Origin: Methanobacteriaceae archaeon UBA349
GTDB lineage: Archaea > Methanobacteriota > Methanobacteria > Methanobacteriales > Methanobacteriaceae
Length of the DNA stretch: 36,961 nt
Direction: 5' to 3'
Assembly: GCA_002509745.1 (NCBI GenBank)
Contig: DAWK01000104.1
Span: forward strand, 1-36,961
The notes under the pieces were generated by a model. The model was not told the origin of the DNA. It searched no databases and worked only from the letters and a program-made list of their open reading frames with translations. The translations under genes were made by a program, and so were the position numbers. Position 1 is the first letter of the stretch. The number at the start of each line of letters is the position of its first letter. This document shows positions 1-8,863 of the stretch, one piece after another.

Positions 1-110
1 CATATTTAATCATGTTTTTTCATTTAAAATGATTAATTTTTCATTATTAGAGTAATTTTTCTCATATAAAGTAACATATTTTCTATTTTTTCTGAACAAA
101 AAAAGGCTCA

Positions 111-172
111 GATTCGAAACATTTATATACTAATATTCACTACATCTAATATATCGGAAGATGGATTCCGAT
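111..172 (+). promoter_or_regulatory. amt promoter with NrpR-type operator
   Basis: A TATA box (TTTATATA, 122-129) is preceded by a purine-rich BRE-like stretch (CGAAAC, 115-120), so transcription should start near 148-154. The 20-bp palindrome 153-172 has arms ATCGGAA and TTCCGAT around a 6-bp spacer. Its core GGAA-N6-TTCC is the operator described for NrpR, the nitrogen repressor of methanogens. Overlap with the predicted start site fits repression that is lifted under nitrogen limitation. The palindrome and TATA box are seen directly; the regulator is inferred, as nrpR is not in the window. Confidence 0.8.
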
Positions 173-262
173 TTCCGAAAGGATCATATTTAGTCCCATA
201 TACCATCATGGTATAAAGACCATGATCCCGGAAATAATCTCAGTGGATATTAATTTCACTGA
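171..262 (+). promoter_or_regulatory. structured leader RNA upstream of amt
   Basis: This stretch is rich in nested inverted repeats. ATTTCCG (171-177) pairs with CGGAAAT (229-235), GGATCAT (181-187) with ATGATCC (222-228), and an inner ATACCATCATGGTAT hairpin sits at 200-214. A separate hairpin has arms TCAGTG (240-245) and CACTGA (257-262). Together they make a near-continuous 14-bp stem plus a side hairpin inside the long leader. It could be a cis-acting regulatory leader or an independent NrpR-controlled small RNA. A second TATA-like box at 282-290 would let amt have its own promoter. The folding was done by eye. Confidence 0.5.
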
Positions 263-353
263 AATAAGTCTTATAGATTAGATATATAAATAAATAATAG
301 AAATAAACATTCAAATTCTAATTTATAGCAAAATTAAATAAAATCGATTATTA

Positions 354-381
354 AAATTTGCATTTTAGTTGCAAATTTTTT
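354..381 (+). terminator. terminator-like hairpin just before amt RBS
   Basis: Arms AAATTTGCA (354-362) and TGCAAATTT (370-378) enclose a 7-nt loop and run straight into a T tract. This resembles an intrinsic terminator, yet it lies about 12 nt before the GGAGG ribosome site of amt at 393. It could attenuate transcription into amt or merely stabilise the leader. Archaeal termination depends mainly on the U tract, so the role is uncertain. Confidence 0.4.
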
Positions 382-404
382 AATAAAAAAATGGAGGAAA
401 TGTT

Positions 405-1631
405 ATGGATCCTGTTCTTAACTCTGGTGATACAGCGTGGATGCTTATATCCACAGCCCTGGTAATGCTCATGACCATCCCTGGTGTGGCATTATTCTAT
501 GGCGGGCTAACTAAAAAAGAAAATGTATTAAATACAATGTTTTTATCTCTCATCGCATTTGCCATAACAAGTATAATCTGGGTACTCTATGGGTACCAGT
601 TTGCATTTGGTGCAGATACTTTGATGGGATTAATTGGAAATCCGACTAATTTGATGATGAATGGAATTGGTGTAGACCAATTGGCAACACTAGCCCCAAC
701 TATACCTGAATTTGTCTATATTGCTTTCCAGATGACTTTCGCCGCTATAACCGTGGCTTTGATTTCTGGAGCAGTAGTAGAGAGAATGAAATTCTCTTCC
801 TGGATGGTATTTATTGTGGCCTGGGTCTCCCTGGTATACGTTCCTATTGCCCACATGGTATGGGGTGGAGGAATTTTATTCAACCTGGGTGCTCTTGACT
901 TTGCAGGCGGTACCGTTGTACACATAAACTCAGGTATAGCTGCCTTAGCCCTGATTCTACTACTAGGTAAAAGAAAAGATACCAGATTACTACCACATAA
1001 CCTAGGATACTCTGTAATTGGAGCAGCCCTCCTATGGTTTGGATGGTTTGGATTTAACGCTGGATCTGCCCTTACTGCTGGAGGGTTAGCTGGATCTGCA
1101 TTCCTGGCAACAAACACTGCTGCTGCTGCGGGTATGATATCTTGGGTAATTATTGACTACATTAAAACAGGAAAACCAACCATGCTAGGTGCCATATCTG
1201 GTGCCATTGCTGGTTTAGTAGCAATTACTCCGGCAGCCGGATTTGTAACCATACAAGCCGCCATTATAATAGGTTTTGTCACCTCATTTATCTCCTACGC
1301 CGCAATATCCTACCTAAAACCGAAATTAGGATACGACGATGCACTGGATGTATTTGGAATACACGGAATGTCTGGGCTATGGGGATCAATAGCTGTGGGT
1401 CTTTTCGCAGCACCATTTATAAACTCTCTGGGAACTGGATTATTCTATGGAAATCCTGAACAACTTTGGATCCAACTAATAGCAGTTTTCGTAGTAATTA
1501 TTTACTCATTTGTAGTAACCCTAATCATCGGATTAGTCATTAAATACACAATGGGACTACGAGTAGAAGAAAGAGATGAAATCGAAGGTCTGGACACTAA
1601 TCTCCACGAAGAGTCAGGTTACAGAATCTAA
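405..1631 (+). CDS. amt: ammonium transporter Amt
   Basis: This is an Amt/MEP/Rh-family ammonium channel that moves NH4+/NH3 across the cytoplasmic membrane. At 408 residues it has the usual family length and is hydrophobic throughout, consistent with about 11 membrane helices. Family signatures are visible: the N-terminal PGVALFYGG, the first pore histidine in VVHINSG and the second in FGIHGMSG. The start ATG follows GGAGGAAATGTT. glnK begins about 15 bp downstream, the classic amt-glnK pair in which the PII protein plugs the channel when ammonium is plentiful. The promoter carries an NrpR-type operator, so expression under nitrogen limitation is expected. Confidence 0.97.
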   Translation: MDPVLNSGDTAWMLISTALVMLMTIPGVALFYGGLTKKENVLNTMFLSLIAFAITSIIWVLYGYQFAFGADTLMGLIGNPTNLMMNGIGVDQLATLAPTIPEFVYIAFQMTFAAITVALISGAVVERMKFSSWMVFIVAWVSLVYVPIAHMVWGGGILFNLGALDFAGGTVVHINSGIAALALILLLGKRKDTRLLPHNLGYSVIGAALLWFGWFGFNAGSALTAGGLAGSAFLATNTAAAAGMISWVIIDYIKTGKPTMLGAISGAIAGLVAITPAAGFVTIQAAIIIGFVTSFISYAAISYLKPKLGYDDALDVFGIHGMSGLWGSIAVGLFAAPFINSLGTGLFYGNPEQLWIQLIAVFVVIIYSFVVTLIIGLVIKYTMGLRVEERDEIEGLDTNLHEESGYRI

Positions 1632-1634
1632 TAA

Positions 1635-1985
<351 letters not shown>

Positions 1986-1990
1986 TTGGA

Positions 1991-2026
1991 AATAAGGTCT
2001 AATGACCTTATTCATTTTATTTTTTT
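1991..2026 (+). terminator. terminator after glnK
   Basis: A perfect 9-bp stem (AATAAGGTC / GACCTTATT, 1991-1999 and 2004-2012) with a 4-nt loop is followed by a T-rich run. It lies right after the glnK stop and should end the amt-glnK transcript before the PII-fusion gene. Confidence 0.7.
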
Positions 2027-2261
2027 AAAATTGTTTATAAAAAACTTAAAGTAAATTAAAAAGATTGGGGAATCTATTTTTTTTAAATTTATTAAATCTG
2101 ATTTTTAATAGTAATTTTACCTATTAATTTCATTCATTTATTCTAAAAATAATAAACAATTTATATTTATTCTCTAAATCTGAATTAAATTATTTTAATG
2201 GATTATTTTTGATTTTAGAAATATTAAAGAAAATATTAAGAAATTTGCAGTAGGTTGTAAA

Positions 2262-3188
2262 ATGATACCTAAAAAAATTCTTGTATTGAAAAATGAAGGA
2301 AGTCTTGAAATTGATAGCCACGATTGGCTGGATATGGAAATTTTAAATTATAATCAAATTAGTATTGACGGGACAAAGACTTGTCTTCTAAAGGAACCAT
2401 CTAATGACAATTTTTATTCGATTAATGAAAAAATAGCTCAAATTGATGGCCTAATGATTTTTGCAGAAAAATCCCGGTATCAGTGCATAATAAACCTTGA
2501 AAAAACATTGATTGAAGAAGAAATACCCTATGTCATATTGTCAGAAAATGAATTAGAAACTCTAAATTCTAAAAACTATTTCATCTTAATAGAAGGCCAG
2601 CATTTTCAAGCAATTATTACGGCCTTGAATAGAATATCTTCTTTAATAAAAGAAGTTAATGATGGTGAAATAGGGGAAATAAAAGAAGAAAAAGAACTTA
2701 ATGAAGAAAATAATATATTGAATAAAGAATCTGATAAAAAAGAATTCACCGATGATTTAAATAGTAAAGCAGAGCCCTATCCTCATTTTGAGAAACGAAA
2801 GTTTGAAATCAGAAATTTTAATAAACAAATTGAAATGCAGCAGGAAGAATCCTTAAAAAAGGTCAGATTCACCCTGCACCCCATTATGCTAGATTCAGTT
2901 AAATCATCATTAAAAAAATTGGGATTCTCTAATATTACTATAACTGATATAAAGCACTATGATTCAGAAAAACACACCCATGAAATTTATCGGGCCAGTA
3001 ACTATGAAATGAAGGCCAGAAAATGGCATGAAATAATGATTGTGCTGAGAAAAAACGAGGTAGATTTCATAGTAAATATGCTTAAAAAGCTAAAAAATGA
3101 GGACATTGGTGATGAAGTTATAATATCATCCTCTGATAATGCAATACGCATTAGTAGTGAAGAGAGAGGATCAGAAGCTTTAGATTAA
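2262..3188 (+). CDS. PII-domain fusion protein, divergent ligand site
   Basis: This is a 308-residue protein whose last ~110 residues (from about 198) align by eye with PII: KVRFTLHPIMLDSVK at the front, NEDIGDEVIISS at the B-loop and AIRISSEERG at the end. The canonical TGxxGDGK nucleotide loop has become NEDIGDEV, so ATP binding may be lost or changed. The T-loop region is histidine-bearing (KHYDSEKHTHEIY). Residues 1-135 form an alpha/beta domain I do not recognise, joined by a charged Glu/Lys/Asn linker (about 136-190). It lies after the glnK terminator and probably has its own TATA box (TTTATATT, about 2160). A role in nitrogen signalling, perhaps by mixing with or competing against GlnK, is inference only. 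Confidence 0.75.
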   Translation: MIPKKILVLKNEGSLEIDSHDWLDMEILNYNQISIDGTKTCLLKEPSNDNFYSINEKIAQIDGLMIFAEKSRYQCIINLEKTLIEEEIPYVILSENELETLNSKNYFILIEGQHFQAIITALNRISSLIKEVNDGEIGEIKEEKELNEENNILNKESDKKEFTDDLNSKAEPYPHFEKRKFEIRNFNKQIEMQQEESLKKVRFTLHPIMLDSVKSSLKKLGFSNITITDIKHYDSEKHTHEIYRASNYEMKARKWHEIMIVLRKNEVDFIVNMLKKLKNEDIGDEVIISSSDNAIRISSEERGSEALD

Positions 3189-3481
3189 TATTTTAATTAA
3201 TAATTTTTATTTTTTAGGTTATACAACTTTCATTTCTAATTTTTTTTTAATAATAAATTAATTTTTAAATAAATTTTTTTAGTTATTTCTTTTTTGTGAA
3301 TAATTTTTATTTTCTTATTTTCTAATTAGTTATCTTATTTTTTAAAAAAAATATATCTTAAATTAGCTACTTAAATTAGTAATCCATCAACAAAAGACTT
3401 TATTTGAATTTAAAATTAATTTAAAAGAAAAAATGAAAAATAAATGAAATAAAAAAAGAATTTAAAATTAAATAGAATTAA

Positions 3482-4363
3482 TTAAATTCCCCTATCTTGC
3501 ATACGGTCCGCATCAGCTATTTCACTGATTTCCAGACCATGCATAGCTTTTCCAAGTCCCCTTGAAACATCAGCTAAAACTTCAGGTTCATCGTAATGAG
3601 CAGTTGCTTCTACTATAGCTCGGGCGAATTGTTCAGGATCATCTGATTTAAATATTCCAGATCCAACAAATACACCGTCGGCACCGAGTTGCATCATTAA
3701 AGCAGCATCAGCAGGAGTAGCAACTCCACCAGCAGCAAAGTTAACAACTGGAAGTTGGCCTAATTTAGCAGTTTCTTTAACCAAAGATAGTGGAGATTCA
3801 ATTTCCCTGGCAAAGGTCCAGAGTTCCTCTTCCTCTTTATTTTGGATTTCCCTAATTTGGCCCATAATAATTCTCATGTGGTGGACCGCTTCTACAATAT
3901 TACCAGTTCCAGGTTCACCTTTGGTACGAATCATAGCTGCACCTTCGTCAATTCTCCTTAAAGCTTCTCCAAGATTTCTGGCTCCGCATACAAAAGGTAT
4001 GGTGAATTGTTTTTTATCAATGTGGAACATTTCATCAGCAGGAGTTAAAACTTCACTCTCATCAATCATATCTACTCCCAGAGACTGCAAAATTTGAGCC
4101 TCTGCAAGATGGCCTATTCTAGCTTTGGCCATTACTGGAATAGATACTGCATCAATAATTTCCTGTACTTTAGTTGGATCTGCCATCCGAGCCACTCCAC
4201 CGTCAGCTCTAATGTCTGAAGGGACCTTTTCTAATGCCATGACTGAAACAGCACCTGCATCTTCAGCAACAGCTGCTTGTTCTGCATTTACAACATCCAT
4301 TATAACTCCGCCCTTGGTCATTTTGGCAAAGCCCTTTTTTAAAACTTCTGTACCATGTAACAT
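3482..4363 (-). CDS. pdxS: pyridoxal 5'-phosphate synthase, lyase subunit PdxS
   Basis: PdxS builds pyridoxal 5'-phosphate (vitamin B6) from ribose 5-phosphate, glyceraldehyde 3-phosphate and ammonia supplied by the glutaminase PdxT. The 293 residues give the normal length and a (beta/alpha)8 barrel. Key motifs are present: MDVVNAEQA with the catalytic Asp near residue 23, the Schiff-base lysine in MAKARIGH (about residue 80), the second lysine region [10 protein letters not shown] (about 147) and the phosphate-binding [12 protein letters not shown]. The start follows ATGGAGGAAAATTT. No pdxT is visible in the window, so the partner must be elsewhere. Confidence 0.97.
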   Translation of the reverse strand: MLHGTEVLKKGFAKMTKGGVIMDVVNAEQAAVAEDAGAVSVMALEKVPSDIRADGGVARMADPTKVQEIIDAVSIPVMAKARIGHLAEAQILQSLGVDMIDESEVLTPADEMFHIDKKQFTIPFVCGARNLGEALRRIDEGAAMIRTKGEPGTGNIVEAVHHMRIIMGQIREIQNKEEEELWTFAREIESPLSLVKETAKLGQLPVVNFAAGGVATPADAALMMQLGADGVFVGSGIFKSDDPEQFARAIVEATAHYDEPEVLADVSRGLGKAMHGLEISEIADADRMQDRGI

Positions 4364-4387
4364 AAATTTTCCTCCATTATTATAAGT

Positions 4388-4442
4388 TTAGCGTGATTCC
4401 TACCTGTTAAATTTGTATTGATTACGCAAAAATTTATATAAT
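4388..4442 (-). promoter_or_regulatory. pdxS promoter
   Basis: On the minus strand a TATA box (TATATAAATT) sits at about 4432-4441, placing the start near 4410 and leaving a short leader before the GGAGG site of pdxS. The rest of the 4364-4695 gap is AT-rich and shows no other clear feature apart from the upstream region of the small plus-strand gene. Confidence 0.55.
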
Positions 4443-4695
4443 TGATGGTTAAAATTAGTAATCAACATAAACAGTTTGATTTTAGGATAATAAATACTTT
4501 TTATTGAAATTTCTAAAAGAAATCTAAGAAAAAAAGATTTGAAATTTAAATAACCATTCCTGAAAATCATTTCAAAAATCCATACAAAAAATCAATATAA
4601 CCAATTTAAAATATTTTATATTAAAAAATAAATTATAAAAATTAAAAATCAATATAGAACTTAATATTATACATTATCAAAATAAAAGTGATAAT

Positions 4696-4881
4696 ATGGC
4701 ATTTACTGGAACTTTAATATACTCACACATTCTTCCTGGAATTCTAGCAGTTATAGGAATTTTTCTTATTTGTAATGGAATTATGGATCGTAAAAATAAT
4801 TATACAATAATAGGAATAGCTCTATTTTTCTTAGCAGGATTATTACCATTTTTAATTTTACCATTCATGCTAGGAACATAA
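4696..4881 (+). CDS. small two-helix membrane protein
   Basis: This is a 61-residue hydrophobic protein I do not recognise. Two membrane segments are likely, at about 8-28 and 36-58, joined by a short polar turn (MDRKNN). A GTGAT ribosome site precedes the ATG, and an ATTATA box about 25-30 bp upstream suggests a very short leader. It stands alone on the plus strand between minus-strand pdxS and the PfkB gene. No function is assigned. Confidence 0.55.
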   Translation: MAFTGTLIYSHILPGILAVIGIFLICNGIMDRKNNYTIIGIALFFLAGLLPFLILPFMLGT

Positions 4882-5030
4882 CTTAAATAGCATTCTAACC
4901 ATTAATATTTCATTTTTAGATATTTAATAGATTAGTATATATTTTATTTTTTTCTAATATTTTAGATATATCTTACAATCTTTTTTTTATAAATTAAAAA
5001 TACAAATTTAAAAATAAAATTCAAATATAT

Positions 5031-5930
5031 TTAATCAATCTTCAATCTCTTTTCTATATACTGCCAATTTTTATCAAACCCATTTGAACTTTCCAGTTTT
5101 ATGGTGGCCACCATGGAAGCGAACTTTCCACAATCTTGAGGGTCATTACTCATTATCTTCCGGGAAATGTAAGCAGCCATGTAGGTATCACCAAGACCTG
5201 TTGGATCATTCAATTTAGTGGGAGCATAGGGCATTATTTTGAACGCAGTTCTTTTTTCACAGGAATATATAATGGATCCTCTATTCCCACAGGTGATAAT
5301 TACTTCTTGAGGACCATTTAGTGATAATTTTCGAGCAATTTCAGAAAGGTTGTCATCTGGATTTCCCACAACTCGGGCCTCTTTTTCATCTAAAAATAGA
5401 ATATCAACCAGGTTTAATAATTTTTTAATTTCACTTAAAGGTTCCAGGGATATGTCACACCCATCAAATTGTCTTAAATATCCCTGAAATCCCAAATATA
5501 TGGGAATATTTTTTTTACTTAATTCTAAAACTGTTTCCAATGGAATATCTGATGGTAAAAGAGGGCCTAATAAAATCCCATTGCATTTGCCCCCCATTTT
5601 AGAAAATATATTGGAAATATCTTCCTTAGTAATTGGAATTCTTGGAGCATTGGATCTCTGGAATCTATGATTAGGGTTTTCATCATAGTAATTATTCTCA
5701 AATTTTACCGTATCCTTTTTAAAGATAGGTAAAATACTGTTTTTATCAGGAAAACGGTTCAAAATATCTTTATCTTCAACTGCCAAAGTAACAGCAGCTT
5801 TATAATTCAATCCCAGGCCATTAAAGACTTTTGATTGGTAATAAACTGCTCCCCCTACAGAATGAGTTTTTTGATTTCGTCGGATGATAGTATCCTTGCT
5901 AACCGGGCCTAAAAGTAGAAATTCTCCCAT
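5031..5930 (-). CDS. PfkB-family carbohydrate/nucleoside kinase
   Basis: This is a ribokinase-fold (PfkB) kinase of 299 residues that should phosphorylate a sugar or nucleoside. The N-terminal glycine motif is SVGGAVYYQSKVF (about residues 25-37). The second PfkB signature reads DPTGLGDTYMAAY (about 240-252), where GLGD replaces the usual GAGD but keeps the catalytic Asp. The ATP-side EVIITCGNRGS strand is also present. The upstream HisA/HisF-related gene is 53 bp away on the same strand, so the two are probably cotranscribed. The substrate cannot be told from sequence. Confidence 0.85.
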   Translation of the reverse strand: MGEFLLLGPVSKDTIIRRNQKTHSVGGAVYYQSKVFNGLGLNYKAAVTLAVEDKDILNRFPDKNSILPIFKKDTVKFENNYYDENPNHRFQRSNAPRIPITKEDISNIFSKMGGKCNGILLGPLLPSDIPLETVLELSKKNIPIYLGFQGYLRQFDGCDISLEPLSEIKKLLNLVDILFLDEKEARVVGNPDDNLSEIARKLSLNGPQEVIITCGNRGSIIYSCEKRTAFKIMPYAPTKLNDPTGLGDTYMAAYISRKIMSNDPQDCGKFASMVATIKLESSNGFDKNWQYIEKRLKID

Positions 5931-5983
5931 TTTATCACTTAATTTTTAATATTAAATTATATTAATCTATAAACACATAATAC

Positions 5984-6673
5984 CTACAGTTTCAAAGGAA
6001 TATCTCCTTTGTGGAGTGCTGATCCAACCAATACTTTATTTAGTCCTTTTTCATTCAATGATTTAATCTCAGAGGGTATAATTCCACCACCTAAAATTAA
6101 AGAATCTTTAAATTCTGAAAATTCATCAATCAAATTCTTATTAAAACCATTAAAAGTTCCCACTTGAGAAATATCAAGTAATATTATTTGAGAAGGATTT
6201 AAATCAATTAAAAATTCTTTAAAGTCATTTAAAGAAATATCCATTTCTTTAGCCAGAATCTGGTCATTTTTTATATCCACACTGACCACTATTCTATCTT
6301 TAGGAAATTTTTCAAATATTTTCGAAAGTTCCCCCAGACTTTTCAGGGTTTCTGTGGCCACAATTATTTTATCAGCAAATTCAAGGGCAAATTCAAAGCT
6401 TTTTAAGTCTTTAACTCCCCAATCCATCATTACCGGCAATATATGATTAATTTTTCTTATCAATTCCAGATTTGATCCTTTTTTTTCAATGGCATCTAAA
6501 TCTGCAATGTAAATTTGATGAGCCCCTTGTCTTTTAAGGCTGCTTGCAATTTGCACTGGATCTGGATAAGAAGAGTAAACCGTTTTTAATGGTTGATATG
6601 TTTCTCTATGGCCTGATTTTCCAGATACTGCTATTCCTGACATTAAGTCCAGTACAGGTATAATTTCCATCAT
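5984..6673 (-). CDS. HisA/HisF-related TIM-barrel protein
   Basis: This is a 229-residue (beta/alpha)8 protein related to HisA, the histidine-pathway isomerase. It has the start EIIPVLDLMSG, the IYIADLDAIEKKG strand where HisA has its second catalytic Asp, and the phosphate-binding ends LILGGGI and KVLVGSALHKG. It matches the archaeal hisA/hisF-related family (TIGR00734 as I recall it) that occurs alongside a true HisA and has no proven role. Conserved Asp residues suggest an enzyme acting on a phosphorylated substrate. It is followed by the PfkB kinase in the same direction, which hints that the pair work on one pathway. Confidence 0.8.
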   Translation of the reverse strand: MMEIIPVLDLMSGIAVSGKSGHRETYQPLKTVYSSYPDPVQIASSLKRQGAHQIYIADLDAIEKKGSNLELIRKINHILPVMMDWGVKDLKSFEFALEFADKIIVATETLKSLGELSKIFEKFPKDRIVVSVDIKNDQILAKEMDISLNDFKEFLIDLNPSQIILLDISQVGTFNGFNKNLIDEFSEFKDSLILGGGIIPSEIKSLNEKGLNKVLVGSALHKGDIPLKL

Positions 6674-6770
6674 GTCTTTAAAATTAGATTTTTATATTTA
6701 TTAAAATAATTGATTTGAATATTGAAATCTAAGAATTAGTAAAAAAAAATTAAAGATACAATTGAAATCT

Positions 6771-6895
6771 TCAAAATAGAACTATATTTAAGGGGGAGGG
6801 GTTTGTTAACCCCAATCTAATTAAGTTAAATAAACTATATAAAGTTAATTACTTTTTTAAAAAAAGTATTACTTAAAAGTAAATAAAAAAAATAA
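6771..6895. repeat. ~120-bp intergenic repeat, left copy
   Basis: This stretch matches 24329-24450 in the same orientation, about nine bases in ten by eye, with an exact ~35-base core around AGGGGGAGGGGTTTG. The core holds a hairpin (GGGGTT / AACCCC around a 4-nt loop). Both copies sit just 3' of a minus-strand operon, and together they bracket the CobN/CbiM/FmdE island. It could be an insertion scar or direct repeat of the island, or a dispersed 3'-UTR element. Confidence 0.85.
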
Positions 6896-6905
6896 TTAGT
6901 TTATG

Positions 6906-7250
6906 TCATCCACCACCTTGAACCATAATGAGTTTGCCTGTTTTAGGATCTTTATATACTTGGCCCATTTCCACATATCCCTGGCCAGATCCAGAAGATG
7001 TTTGAGGAGTATTATTCAGCTCATCACCTTGATTGAGTTCTACTGCTTTTTTCATTGCTTCCATGGTTTCCTGACGCTCTTGAGGAGTCATGTCAGAGAA
7101 AACTACATTCTGCATGTTCCAAGACATTACCAAAAAGATCAAAAATCCAACGGCCAGTACCAGCATGGCATCAACCAGATTGGCGGATCCTGCTGTGGGA
7201 TCTTCTTCACCTTGACTAGAAAGCATTCGCCGTCTGTGTTTTCGCACCAT
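6906..7250 (-). CDS. DUF2149 protein, ExbD-like motor subunit (HmuV-like)
   Basis: This 114-residue protein has a basic N-terminal tail (VRKHRRR), one membrane helix at about 24-46 and an extracytoplasmic domain. The helix begins [16 protein letters not shown], very close to the ExbD/TolR pattern (x-D-V-M-L-V-L-L), so Asp27 is the probable proton-carrying residue. The family is DUF2149. The gene overlaps the MotA/TolQ gene by 35 bp and has its own GGAGGT site, so translation is probably coupled. With that gene it should form a proton-driven motor that energises the CobN/DUF2162 proteins upstream. It corresponds in order to hmuV of Bacteroidetes haem loci. Confidence 0.85.
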   Translation of the reverse strand: MVRKHRRRMLSSQGEEDPTAGSANLVDAMLVLAVGFLIFLVMSWNMQNVVFSDMTPQERQETMEAMKKAVELNQGDELNNTPQTSSGSGQGYVEMGQVYKDPKTGKLIMVQGGG

Positions 7251-7887
7251 GTTTCATAACCTCCAGAACTGAATCCACTAATGTATCAAGGTTAGATATG
7301 TATTCTTCGTACCATCGTCTTCGAACTTTAGAAACAACATAAGCAATACCTCCAGCAGCCAAACCCACTACTGTAGTATCAAATGCTATAATAATAGCCT
7401 GGGCCAGAGTATTTATATCACCCGATCCCAATGCAGCGAGTCCAGGACCCATAGGAATTAAAGTACCCATTAATCCCAGAGTAGGTCCTAAACGAGTTAC
7501 AATATCTGTTTTTTCTATTCCTTTCATTGCTTTTATTTCTTCATTTTCCACCAGTTTACGGGCCAGTGCCTCACGTGAAGCATCAGGCATATCTTGTGTA
7601 TTAGCCAAATCAATTAAAATATTTTTTTGGCCTTGTGGAATACCACTTTTCTCCACTACAGCCATAATCTGTTCAGAAGTAGGTGGATGAGAAATCTGCT
7701 TAATAATATCTTCTATTTCTTTAGGAGTAGTCTTAATTCGGCTGGAATATTCTGAAATCATCCCACCAAAAGAAATTATAGCATAAGCCATAAAAGCCAA
7801 AAGACCTACAATAACTGGTATTAAAAGACTAAGAGAAATTACATGTAAAATACTACCTAACATTTCACTGCCAGGAACTGCTACCAT
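7216..7887 (-). CDS. MotA/TolQ/ExbB proton-channel protein (HmuU-like)
   Basis: This 223-residue membrane protein belongs to the MotA/TolQ/ExbB family of stator proteins, which conduct protons to drive work at a distance. There is one helix at about 16-42, a cytoplasmic segment, then two helices at about 130-190. They hold the family pattern [18 protein letters not shown] and the threonine-bearing [13 protein letters not shown], followed by a basic VSKVRRRW. The start follows GAGGTGATTTA. It lies between DUF2162 (89 bp upstream) and the overlapping DUF2149 gene. Archaea lack TonB and an outer membrane, so the energised partner is likely DUF2162 or a CobN-like surface protein (inference). Confidence 0.9.
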   Translation of the reverse strand: MVAVPGSEMLGSILHVISLSLLIPVIVGLLAFMAYAIISFGGMISEYSSRIKTTPKEIEDIIKQISHPPTSEQIMAVVEKSGIPQGQKNILIDLANTQDMPDASREALARKLVENEEIKAMKGIEKTDIVTRLGPTLGLMGTLIPMGPGLAALGSGDINTLAQAIIIAFDTTVVGLAAGGIAYVVSKVRRRWYEEYISNLDTLVDSVLEVMKHGAKTQTANAF

Positions 7888-7976
7888 TAAATCACCTCAT
7901 ATTATCATAATAATTGATATTTAAAAAAAAATTGAATTTTTATTTATTAGATTCAATTTTATTATCTATTTTTCAT

Positions 7977-8690
7977 CTATTTTTCAATTAAAGTACTTCT
8001 TTTTTTATTTAAGAATATTCCAAGGGCTAATAACCCAAATGAACCTAAGAGAGCCAGCACCATAGTAGTAATGGATGGTATGTCCAGAGGAGTCATTTTT
8101 GAACTTAAAACTGAATTTATATTGGGGAGTACTATGGCAGACACCATGAAATAAAGACCAGCAAATAGCATAAAATTACCCAAAAGAACAGGATAAGGTT
8201 TTTTCACGAATTTAACAATCGCACCCGAGCTTAGATAGAAAATTGTTATCAATATCATTAAAAACAGTGCAGAATATTTACCAATAGTAGCAGCAGAAAG
8301 ACCAATTAATGGAGAAACCATTACAATAACCGCAATAACTGCTCCAAAACAGCAAGGGCATGGTGCTACCATAGCCATACATGTCGCTTTAGCCGTATTC
8401 TTTTGATTCTGTTTCCATTCTCGAATAGTGTGAAATCCAGCATACATTATAACTGCTGCCATGATTATGGTGATAACTGACGCATACTGCGTAAAAAATC
8501 CTTGTACCAGAGACATATAAGCACTGGCCAATGTAGTGATTGCTAGTATTCCTAACCCATATCCGACAATAATTGCAGCTGCCATTTTTTTATTAAGGCC
8601 TGCAAATCCCATAGCCAGACCAATCTTTATTCCAAATACCAGTAATACTGATAATACTCCCATTTGCCATAATAAACTCACAATATCCAT
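7977..8690 (-). CDS. DUF2162 membrane protein, putative transporter (HmuT-like)
   Basis: This 237-residue protein has about seven membrane helices and matches the DUF2162 predicted-transporter family. A notable motif is CMAMVAPCPCCFG (about residues 103-115), with four cysteines at a helix start, well placed to bind a metal or tetrapyrrole. The start has a good AAGGTGAAAGT site. It begins the downstream operon (DUF2162, MotA/TolQ, DUF2149), with its own TATA box (about 8727-8734) and the shared inverted-repeat operator just beyond. Between it and cobN-like gene 1 lies a T-rich terminator. It is probably the permease through which the product of surface CobN-like activity passes (inference). 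Confidence 0.82.
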   Translation of the reverse strand: MDIVSLLWQMGVLSVLLVFGIKIGLAMGFAGLNKKMAAAIIVGYGLGILAITTLASAYMSLVQGFFTQYASVITIIMAAVIMYAGFHTIREWKQNQKNTAKATCMAMVAPCPCCFGAVIAVIVMVSPLIGLSAATIGKYSALFLMILITIFYLSSGAIVKFVKKPYPVLLGNFMLFAGLYFMVSAIVLPNINSVLSSKMTPLDIPSITTMVLALLGSFGLLALGIFLNKKRSTLIEK

Positions 8691-8711
8691 ACTTTCACCT
8701 TGATAAAAACT

Positions 8712-8780
8712 GATATATAATACTTCCTATATAAAACGTATTATTACTTTTCTACCTTATTTTGCCTTTTTAGTAATAAC
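8712..8780 (-). promoter_or_regulatory. DUF2162 operon promoter with shared operator
   Basis: An inverted repeat TTATTAC (8741-8747), 25 bp, GTAATAA (8773-8779) lies about 7 bp upstream of a TATA box (8727-8734) for the minus-strand DUF2162 operon. The same arms at the same spacing occur before the second CobN-like gene and the FmdE-domain gene. This points to one regulator for all three, with arms about three helical turns apart. Confidence 0.65.
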
Positions 8781-8832
8781 AAATCATGATTAATACTTAT
8801 TTTTGAAATCGAATCTGTTTTTATTACTTCAC

Positions 8833-8856
8833 TAAAAAAAAAAAGAAAAAGGAAAA
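8833..8856 (-). terminator. T-tract terminator after CobN-like gene 1
   Basis: On the minus strand a CCTTTTTC stretch leads into a run of ten T residues just after the stop at 8864. The same CCCTTTTTCTTTTTT design follows CobN-like gene 2 and the FmdE-domain gene. Confidence 0.55.
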
Positions 8857-8863
8857 TGGGTTT

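Noticed and set aside
716..1117. Minus-strand ORF inside amt
   Set aside because: Antisense shadow of a certain gene, with no ribosome site or recognisable protein.
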